DNA from: Riemerella anatipestifer_F
GTDB lineage: Bacteria; Bacteroidota; Bacteroidia; Flavobacteriales; Weeksellaceae
Reading direction: 5' to 3' (one strand)
NCBI RefSeq assembly: GCF_037861325.1
Contig: NZ_JAFELW010000001.1
Length of the DNA stretch: 64,000 bases
Shown piece after piece: positions 15,300 through 22,003 of this stretch. Every line of letters starts with the position of its first letter. The stretch's first letter is position 1. The notes under the pieces are model-generated. The model was given only the letters and a program-made list of their open reading frames with translations. It was not told the DNA's origin and did no database searches. The translations under genes were made by a program, and so were the position numbers.

Positions 15300-16136
15300 T
15301 CAGCTATTTTTACAAAAACAATCTGTCTCAAAATCAAATAATTCATACTGCTGTTTGGATAATTCATATTTATCCACCGCCTTTCTAAACTTCCTTTTTG
15401 ATAATTCCACAAGCTCACTTATACTTATTTTGGTTCTCAAATCAAAATGAGGCACTTTGTCGCAGGAGTGAATTTCTTCCATTTTTTGCCACCACTCTGC
15501 TACTTTTGGATTTTCAGAAATAATAGTAAGCCTTTTTTTTAATGACTTTTTAAAACACAAATCACAATTTCCTTCGTAATCTTTTAAATCTAAATCAAAA
15601 GGCTGCTTACACCACCAATCTCTAATAAATTTAGAATCAACTTTAATTTCATCACAAAGGGGGTAAATGATATTTTCTCTAACCGCATTTAATGATTTTC
15701 TGTGAGCTTCGTCTGCTCTTATACCTATAACTTTTATTATTTCGTAGTTTTTATAATTCTCTTTTATATAACTGTCAATAGGACGCTGTTTCAATTCTCT
15801 TGTACAGTTTGATGCTTTATTGTTAGGTAGAGGGTACTTTTTAAGCATAGCTTCAAAAGGTTCTCCTTTGCGACTTGCAGATTTAAAATTAACAATTTTA
15901 TAAGTGGTTCCTTTACCCTTTATTGGATTAACAGAGGCTTCTAACCAGACTAAGTTTAAACCAAATTTTTTATCGCATTTATCGATAAAAATTAAAGTTT
16001 CCTCCCTTTCTTTTCCTGTATTAGCAAATACAAATAATGTGTTTTTGTATTTAGCATTCTCTTTTATATACTTTGAAAGAAAGGCGGAGGTTCTACCTCC
16101 CGAAAATAAGACTACATATAACTTATTTTTTATCAT
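15300..16136 (-). CDS. PP-loop PAPS-reductase-family protein (phage)
   Basis: 278 residues. The PP-loop SGGRTSA (residues 12-18) is the ATP/sulfonucleotide binding motif of the adenine-alpha-hydrolase/PAPS reductase superfamily. Further conserved pieces are ANTGKE near 39-44, CTRELKQRP (ca. 112), GIRADE (ca. 139) and a CDLC pair (ca. 192), plus a Cys pair at the very end (CFC). The Cys cluster could hold an iron-sulfur cluster as in APS reductases, but APS/PAPS specificity cannot be read. Phage homologues are common in Bacteroidota and are suspected of DNA or nucleoside modification. It overlaps the upstream gene by 14 bases. No dnd partner genes are adjacent. Confidence 0.75.
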   Translation of the reverse strand: MIKNKLYVVLFSGGRTSAFLSKYIKENAKYKNTLFVFANTGKEREETLIFIDKCDKKFGLNLVWLEASVNPIKGKGTTYKIVNFKSASRKGEPFEAMLKKYPLPNNKASNCTRELKQRPIDSYIKENYKNYEIIKVIGIRADEAHRKSLNAVRENIIYPLCDEIKVDSKFIRDWWCKQPFDLDLKDYEGNCDLCFKKSLKKRLTIISENPKVAEWWQKMEEIHSCDKVPHFDLRTKISISELVELSKRKFRKAVDKYELSKQQYELFDFETDCFCKNS

Positions 16137-16500
16137 GATTTATTTTTTTACTTTTAACTAAACTCACCTCTCTATCATTTACAAAAACATAATTATCTTT
16201 TGGAGGATGAAGTATGGTAATTTTGCCGTTTAGTTTCTCAGCCCAGGCTTTGAGTTCATTATATTTTGATGGTATGGAGTTGTAGAATTTGAAAATTTCC
16301 TCTTCGGGAATATTTTTATATTCATACATATATCCCACCTTGATATTGCCTCTGTAAAAAATAGAAATGATTTCATCAGTCCTGTTACTCTTAACGCCTA
16401 TGATATCTAAATTGGCTAATAAGCAGTTAAATGATACATAACCAAACTCTCTTTTAATATCTTTTTTATAAGGAGGGTATTCTCTCTTTTCTATATTCAT
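16123..16500 (-). CDS. Unknown phage protein downstream of the primase
   Basis: 125 residues, lysine-rich. Contains EYKNIPEEEIFKFYNSIPS and WAEKLNGKITILHPPKDNYVF. I recognise no domain. It is coupled to both neighbours: its ATG overlaps the primase-helicase stop by one base (TAATG), and its end overlaps the PP-loop gene by 14 bases. Probably an accessory to replication or modification; inference only. Confidence 0.5.
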   Translation of the reverse strand: MNIEKREYPPYKKDIKREFGYVSFNCLLANLDIIGVKSNRTDEIISIFYRGNIKVGYMYEYKNIPEEEIFKFYNSIPSKYNELKAWAEKLNGKITILHPPKDNYVFVNDREVSLVKSKKINHDKK

Positions 16501-19424
16501 TATAAAAAGGTTTCGGGTTCTTCTACTTCTTGAGGTTCTAAGTCTTTAACTTTTGTGAACTTAATGTGTTCTGTGGATTTTTTCTTGACCCTTCCATTTT
16601 CATTAACCTCATTACCGTGTGCATCTTTTACAGGAATTTCAATGATTTTTCTATCTTCAAACTCATAGCCAAAGGCTTTCGCATATAACTTGCACTTTTT
16701 CTTGAAAGTATTTGAAGTCATATTGCTTAGGAATTTGGCATTATACGACTGTGCAGCTTCTAGCACTTCATCTTTTACAACATACTTATCTAGTATGCTT
16801 GGAATATAGGCATCTGCCCATTCCACAAACCATTGTCCCATCTCTGAAAGGTAGGCTCTCATAACGATATTCTCACTCGGAGCTTCTATCTTTTCGTCAG
16901 TAGATAGATAGAAACGACACGCTTGAAAAACAAAGTTGATGAATTTAAACCATTGGGCAGTATCCCAATCTAAAAACATAGAATGCCCAAAATCATCTTT
17001 AGGGTCTCTTTTCTCACGCTCGTCATTGGAGGCATGATAATAATCCGAGAACCCCATCACTAAACGCCTTCTGGTAGAAGAACCTCTTTGGTCTTTTATG
17101 GAATAATTGGTGGAAACCCCAAACTTTGGAGAGTTCCTGTAAGCCAAATTTACTTTCGCCTCAAACTTCTCATTTACGGTTAATTTAGAGGTTATTACAG
17201 AGAAGAAACTCTCTAGGTTGAAGCTCCTGCGGACATCATCAAACAGAATAAAATCCGTGTGCTGATTCACGCCTTCAAATAAGAATTTATCATTCTCTAC
17301 ATCTCCTTTACCATCTATATCGTGACGGTTCATAAAGAAACGCATTGCTTCAAAAAATAAAGATTTACCTGCACCACCTTCTGCAACATCATCTTCTATT
17401 ACGGCGTTATCAGCTGCAAAAATCACCCAAGGTCGGGTAGGGTCTTTGAACCTATGAGCTGCATAGCCAAAGGCAAATATCTTATTGATTAGATGTTGCT
17501 TTTGCTCATCGTTCTCTTTATCTGAGAGATACTCACTTGTTATTTTGAATTTTGATTTTTCGTAAAAATCAGCTTCAGAATAACCTGCATCAGCGTAAGC
17601 CTTTTTTTCCTTCTCCCAATGCACTCTAGAAGTATTAATGAGGTAGTTTAGAAACTCGCAATCATTGTTCTTTATCTCTATGTCGTAGTATTTATCGCCT
17701 ACTTTTGTAATAGAGAAATAAGGTCCATCAATGATGAATTTTTTTATCTCATAGTCGTCTATAAGATAATCGGTTTCCTCTTTTATGAGGTTATTTATAA
17801 GTTGAGATTCCAAGACATAGTTTGGGAAATCTTTTTCTTCAGTAATTGCATTTTTTGTGATTTTAAAAATGCGATTGCCAAGGAAAAAAGTTTGGCTTTC
17901 CCGCGTAAAATCAGTGAAATCCAAAGTACGGTTGTGCATACCTGCTAGATGACTATCGTTCAGCTTCTGAGATGTTATAAGCATATTCAGAAGGGCATAA
18001 GGTATTTTTCTTACTCCAAGCTCGTGCTGTTTAGCCAATAAAAAATTCTTAAAATAATCCTTAATAGGCTGTGTGTTTTTAAGCTCTTTGACAATTGAGT
18101 TATCAACTTGTGCAAAGTAGTAGCCGTCCTTCTTAGCAGGATCATCTATCCTACAAAAACCATTCAGTCTTAAAAAATAAAACCCAAACATATGATGGAA
18201 GTTGTAAGAGGTGCGACCTTTATCAGAAACAGACACCTCCCAAAATTGGGCTGGCATAGCTGCATCTATCATTTTATTTACCTCTCGGATCACCTTGCCT
18301 TTGGGCTGCCTTTGGTTGGCTCTCATATAGTCTTTAAAATCCTTTTGGCTATTCCTGGTAAAATATTTGTCTAGCCAAACCGTTTTCATCTCTAGGAACT
18401 CTAAGGCTAAAGCCTTGCCCTCTCTTTTACCAGTAATATCTGTATCTGGAAAATGAACTACATTTTTAGCCATACGGAATAACTCATCCATAAGCCATTG
18501 GTCTGGCTTTTCGGTTTCCGAATTCATCCAAATGGCAAATTTGCCCATAGAGAGCATATTAAGACCATCTGAGCCTCCAGTTGCAATGCAAATTTCGTCT
18601 AGTTTAAAATCCACATCACTTTCCGAAACTTCTGATGGAAGTAATTCCTTAGCACGAGCATAATCGTCCATTGCCTTTGCTAGCCCCTCTTTATAGATTT
18701 CTCGCACATAATCTAACCCAAAAACATACCTGCTAGGGCGACCACCTACATAGCGGAAGCGGCGGTCTTTGCCGTCGTCAGAATATTTTTTAGAACCTTT
18801 CGGCATGTAGATTTTTAGCCACTCGCCGAGGGCTTTATCTTTGTTTATAAAAGCCATTATCGGAAACTTATCTGTAGCTATGAATCGGAAAACTTTCCCC
18901 TTGGTTTCGTTGAAATAAGAATACTCTGAAAGCGACACCAAATTCACTTTATCGCAGTCTTCTTTCGTTACAAAAGGTCCGAGAAGCTCCAGCTCATATT
19001 CGGAAAATTCTTTCTCGATATAGTGGAACTTTTTTTCATTAAGCTCGTAAGGACAATCATCTAAATCGTACTCACGAAACTCATATTTGAAGAACTCACG
19101 AGTGTCTTCAAATATTTGGATACCTCTGGAGTTTTGCAGCTCTCGCCCAATCTCAAGTATCGCTTCATAGTAGGCGATATTATTCTCCAAAGCATATAAC
19201 CCAAAGGCATCTTCATTTCTAATAGTACCACCAAAATCTGTCATCTTCCAACGGCGGAGATCTTTGTTAAATTTTAGGTTGGCTGATGGCGTTTTGTCAT
19301 CGTGGCGAACTCTAAAATTTTTTCTGGTATCAGCTTGTGGATAAAGCTGAAGTATGATGTCTAGACCACCATCGGTAGCGTCTAGTATTTTTTCTGCGGC
19401 TATTTGTAGAGAATTATTATTCAT
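16500..19424 (-). CDS. Phage primase-helicase (toprim-like plus SF3 helicase)
   Basis: 974 residues. Replication protein with a primase half and a D5/SF3-type helicase half. The N-terminal 60-80 residues (FRVRHDDKTPSANLKF then RRWKMTDFGG) look like a CHC2-type fold without the zinc cysteines. A toprim-like part lies near residues 270-340 (ICIATGGSDGLN, VHFPDTDITGKREGKALA). The ATPase has Walker A EGGAGKSL (about 678-685), Walker B FILFDD about 45 residues on, and the arginine-rich end of the motor, GSSTRRRLVMGF. It is the main replication gene of the early operon. The stem-loop at 19443-19483 lies just before its start. Confidence 0.82.
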   Translation of the reverse strand: MNNNSLQIAAEKILDATDGGLDIILQLYPQADTRKNFRVRHDDKTPSANLKFNKDLRRWKMTDFGGTIRNEDAFGLYALENNIAYYEAILEIGRELQNSRGIQIFEDTREFFKYEFREYDLDDCPYELNEKKFHYIEKEFSEYELELLGPFVTKEDCDKVNLVSLSEYSYFNETKGKVFRFIATDKFPIMAFINKDKALGEWLKIYMPKGSKKYSDDGKDRRFRYVGGRPSRYVFGLDYVREIYKEGLAKAMDDYARAKELLPSEVSESDVDFKLDEICIATGGSDGLNMLSMGKFAIWMNSETEKPDQWLMDELFRMAKNVVHFPDTDITGKREGKALALEFLEMKTVWLDKYFTRNSQKDFKDYMRANQRQPKGKVIREVNKMIDAAMPAQFWEVSVSDKGRTSYNFHHMFGFYFLRLNGFCRIDDPAKKDGYYFAQVDNSIVKELKNTQPIKDYFKNFLLAKQHELGVRKIPYALLNMLITSQKLNDSHLAGMHNRTLDFTDFTRESQTFFLGNRIFKITKNAITEEKDFPNYVLESQLINNLIKEETDYLIDDYEIKKFIIDGPYFSITKVGDKYYDIEIKNNDCEFLNYLINTSRVHWEKEKKAYADAGYSEADFYEKSKFKITSEYLSDKENDEQKQHLINKIFAFGYAAHRFKDPTRPWVIFAADNAVIEDDVAEGGAGKSLFFEAMRFFMNRHDIDGKGDVENDKFLFEGVNQHTDFILFDDVRRSFNLESFFSVITSKLTVNEKFEAKVNLAYRNSPKFGVSTNYSIKDQRGSSTRRRLVMGFSDYYHASNDEREKRDPKDDFGHSMFLDWDTAQWFKFINFVFQACRFYLSTDEKIEAPSENIVMRAYLSEMGQWFVEWADAYIPSILDKYVVKDEVLEAAQSYNAKFLSNMTSNTFKKKCKLYAKAFGYEFEDRKIIEIPVKDAHGNEVNENGRVKKKSTEHIKFTKVKDLEPQEVEEPETFL

Positions 19425-19442
19425 TGTTATTATTTTTTAGGT

Positions 19443-19483
19443 AAAAAATCCCCACACCACACCAAAAAAATATGATGTGGGGA
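19443..19483 (-). terminator. Hairpin plus T-run before the primase gene
   Basis: Stem TCCCCACA/TGTGGGGA (19449-19456 with 19476-19483) is followed on the minus strand by TTTTTT. It lies past the end of the 101-residue gene (19511) and only 19 bases ahead of the primase start codon, so it is likely to attenuate rather than end the early transcript. Confidence 0.6.
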
Positions 19484-19510
19484 TAGCGTTATAGTTAAAG
19501 TTGATTAGTT

Positions 19511-19816
19511 CTAAGCTGAAGCTAGCTCTTCTGGAAAAGTAATGGTAATCCCATTTCGGCTCAAATGTTCTAATAAGGTCCGAAAGGCATCTTGAAAAGA
19601 GGCAGCACGACCGAAAAATGCTTTTTTCTTGTCTATGCCTAACACAATATTGATGCCTTCTTTCCGAGTGGAAACCCGAAAATATTTGGCGTTGAGCTTT
19701 TCTGAAATAAAGATTAAATCTTCTAAGGTGTAGGTTTGCCCTGGTGTCGCTGGGCTGTGCGTTAAGAGCAAAGTACTTGCCTTCGTTTGCTCTAAAGTTT
19801 TTACTGAGTTTCGCAT
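19511..19816 (-). CDS. Unknown early phage protein
   Basis: 101 residues from ATG 19816; upstream in-frame GTG at 19882 would add a hydrophobic stretch and is less likely. The sequence has an alternating beta-like segment (TLEDLIFISEKLNAKYFRVS) and a middle KEGINIVLGIDKKKAFFGRA, a pattern of a small alpha/beta domain. No family recognised. It is preceded by a promoter-like box at 19985-19992, leaving a leader of about 160 bases, and followed by the hairpin at 19443-19483. Confidence 0.5.
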   Translation of the reverse strand: MRNSVKTLEQTKASTLLLTHSPATPGQTYTLEDLIFISEKLNAKYFRVSTRKEGINIVLGIDKKKAFFGRAASFQDAFRTLLEHLSRNGITITFPEELASA

Positions 19817-19984
19817 TAGTAAAAAATCTAAAAAAGTTAATAAATAAAGAAAGCGTTGCTTTCCCTGTGTCGCGAAACTCACTCACGGCAGTGCCATAAG
19901 AATAGGTACTTACAACGCCTAAGCGTTTATTTAGTGTTTTATAAATCCTAAGATTTACACTACCATTGAATAAGTTTCGCAGTG

Positions 19985-19992
19985 CAAATATA
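19985..19992 (-). promoter_or_regulatory. Early-operon -7 box
   Basis: On the minus strand TATATTTG matches TAnnTTTG. A -33 TTG is not at the expected spacing. The predicted transcript would begin with a leader of about 160 bases before the ATG at 19816, containing AACGC-TTAG-GCGTT (hairpin) and further short inverted pairs. Confidence 0.45.
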
Positions 19993-20025
19993 TATAATAT
20001 TTTTTTATGTGAAAACATTTCACCA

Positions 20026-20214
20026 CTATTTCGTCTTTAATTTTGCACCGCAATCCTCACAGTGGTTTGTTCTGCGTAAATCGTTATAAGATTTGCAAAC
20101 AGGACAAACCCTCCATACTTCGTGGTTATTAACCACTTCTCGTATAGATGGAGATACCCCCTTAGTTGGAGGGTATAATAAAAATGCGATTTTATTTCTT
20201 TTCAAGTCTATCAT
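20026..20214 (-). CDS. Small zinc-ribbon protein
   Basis: 62 residues. The C-terminal half has two CxxC pairs, CPVC (about 37-40) and CEDC (52-55), with 11 residues between them, a classic four-Cys zinc ribbon; the N-terminal half is basic/aromatic (RNKIAFLLYPPTKG). Such mini zinc ribbons in phage early regions often bind DNA, RNA or RNA polymerase. It overlaps the upstream gene by 23 bases. Confidence 0.6.
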   Translation of the reverse strand: MIDLKRNKIAFLLYPPTKGVSPSIREVVNNHEVWRVCPVCKSYNDLRRTNHCEDCGAKLKTK

Positions 20215-20440
20215 AGCTTTCTAATGCCATTCTTACAACCTTGGCTAAGTCTGGACTTTGCTTAAAAGCAACCGCTAGTGTGGCGGCGATTTCTATACCG
20301 TTACCTTTTACTATATTAGAAAATCCAGAACAGCTATCAAATGATGAAACAAATAAGGCACAAGCTCCTTTAGGCATCTCATTGGTAATTAGTGATGATA
20401 TTTTTGTAGTAAACTCAGTAAATTTTATTTTTTCGTCCAT
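20192..20440 (-). CDS. Small unknown early phage protein
   Basis: 82 residues from ATG 20440. It contains Cys residues (GACALFVSSFDSCSGF) and a final helical stretch, LAKVVRMALESYDRLEKK. A longer in-frame reading through 20644 would cover the structured element at 20469-20553, so the internal ATG is preferred. Function unknown. The T-rich end of that structured element lies 25 bases ahead of the start. Confidence 0.45.
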   Translation of the reverse strand: MDEKIKFTEFTTKISSLITNEMPKGACALFVSSFDSCSGFSNIVKGNGIEIAATLAVAFKQSPDLAKVVRMALESYDRLEKK

Positions 20441-20464
20441 ATCTAAAAATTTAGTTTTTGTAAT

Positions 20465-20553
20465 AAAAAGAAAGGCACTGCAAGCCGTCTGCCCTAAACC
20501 GCATATTGTTTTTGAAAGTTGAGGAAAATATAGCGGTTTCTTCGTGCCTTTCT
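20465..20553 (-). ncRNA. Long two-stem structured element (attenuator or small RNA candidate)
   Basis: Outer 10-bp stem AGAAAGGCAC (20469-20478)/GTGCCTTTCT (20544-20553). Inner 12-bp stem AAACCGCATATT (20496-20507)/AATAT-A-GCGGTTT (20527-20539), with one bulged A and a 19-base loop. On the minus strand it ends in TTTTTATT, as in a terminator. It lies between the Cro-like gene (ending 20601) and the ATG at 20440. Confidence 0.5.
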
Positions 20554-20600
20554 GCAAGATCAACAGATAACCTGTTAGTTTATGTTTTTTTTTACATTTT

Positions 20601-20825
20601 TTATGTAAAAAATTTTTCAAAGCCATTGGCTTTATAAAACTCAATGTAATTTGGGAGGAATAATGTTTTTGAGTTTCTTTTTATTTGTTTGTATAAGGCA
20701 GTCTGCGTACACTTTACATGTAAGCAAAGCCTTAGATTAAAGTCGTTGTCGTTTTTTATTTTATTTTTTAATTCTTCGGGAAGAATAAAAAAATCATTAC
20801 ATTTGTCTTCCATTTTGTACGCCAT
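20601..20825 (-). CDS. Cro-like small DNA-binding protein (predicted)
   Basis: 74 residues. The segment FNLRLCLHVKCTQTALYKQI (about residues 29-48) reads as a helix-turn-helix of the phage repressor kind; no further domain. Transcribed divergently from the repressor gene at 20891-21313, with about 65 bases of shared control region, the classic cI/cro arrangement. If the start is the ATG at 20825 the transcript would be almost leaderless; an ATG at 20813 (MEDKCNDFF) gives a short leader and is also plausible. Confidence 0.55.
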   Translation of the reverse strand: MAYKMEDKCNDFFILPEELKNKIKNDNDFNLRLCLHVKCTQTALYKQIKRNSKTLFLPNYIEFYKANGFEKFFT

Positions 20826-20835
20826 TTTGGTAATG

Positions 20836-20882
20836 CAAAATTACATAATTTTAGATAAAAAACAACTAAAAATACATAATTT
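20836..20882. promoter_or_regulatory. Divergent promoter-operator of the prophage switch
   Basis: The minus strand has TTG, 19 bases, then TAATTTTG (20843-20836), a good Bacteroidota promoter for the Cro-like gene. A perfect palindrome AAAATTA-CA-TAATTTT (20837-20852) covers its -7 box, and TACATAATTT occurs twice as direct repeats (20842-20851 and 20873-20882), 31 bases apart, the second close to the repressor start at 20891. These are plausible repressor sites; the plus-strand promoter is not clear. Confidence 0.55.
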
Positions 20883-20890
20883 GTGTAAAA

Positions 20891-21313
20891 ATGAATGAGA
20901 GAAAAATAGATAAGGCTGTATTTCAGAAGTTTAAAGATGAAGTGGAGAAGCTGAAAAAGGAAAAAAAAATGAAGAAAAATGATATTGCCCAGGCTTTAGG
21001 GTATGAAAAATATCAAACTTTCTCTAATATCCTGCAAGGGATTACAAAATTATCGTTGGAAGACCTGCTTAATTTTTGTGATATTTTTGGATATGATGTT
21101 TCATATTTCATGAATAACTCGGATGAAACGGAAAAGCACATCGAGATGATGAATATAAACACTATAAAAACAAGAATGAAAAATATAGAACAGCAGATAG
21201 ATGTAATATCCAAGACTAATGACATGATGAAACAGCTCTATATCTCGGGAATCACACTAGCCGAAAGTCAAATCACTAACATGAAAAATTTAAGAGCTTT
21301 AATTGGACATTAG
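20891..21313 (+). CDS. XRE-family phage repressor
   Basis: 140 residues, plus strand. The N-terminal HTH reads KKNDIAQALGYEKYQTFSNILQ (about residues 27-48), followed by ITKLSLEDLLNFCDIFGYDV, as in XRE repressors. The C-terminal half is a helical Lys/Asp/Ile-rich segment (MKNIEQQIDVISKTNDMMKQL) that may form a coiled-coil dimer; there is no Ser/Lys LexA-type peptidase domain. It faces the Cro-like gene across the operator and is the last recognised prophage gene on this side. Probably keeps the early promoter silent in lysogeny. Confidence 0.72.
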   Translation: MNERKIDKAVFQKFKDEVEKLKKEKKMKKNDIAQALGYEKYQTFSNILQGITKLSLEDLLNFCDIFGYDVSYFMNNSDETEKHIEMMNINTIKTRMKNIEQQIDVISKTNDMMKQLYISGITLAESQITNMKNLRALIGH

Positions 21314-21498
21314 TCACAATTCTGTCCCAATAAAAAAATAAGTATAACTATAAACTACGGTAAACAAGGAGGTTAATAAATATTTGAACGCTTGGGTAAT
21401 ATTTCCTTCGCGTTCACCAACCGCCTTTTTTAGGGCGGTTTTTTATTTATAACAAAATCGATTGTCCTAGATTTAGTGCCAATAAAATAAAATGCAAT
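21314..21498. other. Gap at the likely right prophage boundary
   Basis: 185 bases without a gene. The attachment site should lie here, since the next gene (DUF4268) looks chromosomal, but no second copy of any sequence exists within the window to define it. It holds a GAACGC/GCGTTC inverted pair (about 21386-21414) and the terminator at 21419-21446. No tRNA is seen. Confidence 0.4.
21419..21446 (+). terminator. Rho-independent terminator at the phage/host boundary
   Basis: Stem AACCGCC/GGCGGTT (21419-21425 with 21434-21440) followed by TTTTATTTAT. On the plus strand it lies between the repressor gene and the DUF4268 gene. Confidence 0.75.
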
Positions 21499-21930
21499 AT
21501 GTTTAGCAAGCAAGAAGCAGCACAACTGAAAAAAGAATTCTGGATTGCCTTTGGGAAGTCTTTTCCTAGAAAATGGCTTCTTTATAATACTAAAATTAAA
21601 GATTTTTCATTTAAGTTTTTTGCCGATAACAAAAAGGCAATGGTGTGCTTAGATATAGAAATGAAGGAGGAACTTTTCAGAAATGCTTACTTTGAGAAAA
21701 TACAATCTTTACAATCTATTTTAGATGAAGCCCTTGGTGAGGAGGCTTTTTTTGAAGAAACACTATGCTTAGATAATGGTAAAGAAATTAGCCGAGTGTG
21801 GGTAGAGTGTGATGGTGTAAGTGTTTTCAATAAAGAAAGTTGGCAAAAAATATTTGAGTTTTTTGTAGAAAAAATGACGGCATTTGAAACCGTATTTTAT
21901 GAGTACGAAGACTTTATAAAAGACATTTAA
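21499..21930 (+). CDS. DUF4268 domain protein
   Basis: 143 residues. The start (MFSKQEAAQLKKEFWIAFGKSF) and the phrases LLYNTKIKDFSFKFFADNKKA and IEMKEELFRNAYFEKIQSL fit the short DUF4268 proteins of Flavobacteriales as I remember them. Molecular function unknown. It is the first chromosomal gene beyond the prophage and stands alone. Confidence 0.65.
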   Translation: MFSKQEAAQLKKEFWIAFGKSFPRKWLLYNTKIKDFSFKFFADNKKAMVCLDIEMKEELFRNAYFEKIQSLQSILDEALGEEAFFEETLCLDNGKEISRVWVECDGVSVFNKESWQKIFEFFVEKMTAFETVFYEYEDFIKDI

Positions 21931-22003
21931 AGTAAGAGCTGTCATTTTATAAATTAGGTTGGTTTTTTCATTTTTCTTATTTTTAGGGCAAAAATTTTTA
22001 ATA

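Noticed and set aside
15300..16136. DndC of a phosphorothioation system
   Set aside because: The PP-loop fits, but no dndB, dndD or dndE-type gene is near; kept as a PAPS-reductase-like phage protein.
19437..20018. 193-codon minus-strand frame overlapping the 101-residue early gene
   Set aside because: Its amino-acid pattern (many Phe/Arg/His, SFRR-type runs) is unlike a folded protein, it includes the terminator hairpin at 19443-19483, and the other frame shows a regular alpha/beta pattern.
20469..20553. MITE-type transposable element with inverted ends
   Set aside because: The arms form a neat RNA hairpin, no target-site duplication flanks them, and no second copy is seen in the window.
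21360..21420. tRNA or tmRNA fragment at the prophage boundary
   Set aside because: TTCACCA near 21413 looks like a tRNA end, but no T-arm or acceptor stem pairing can be drawn.
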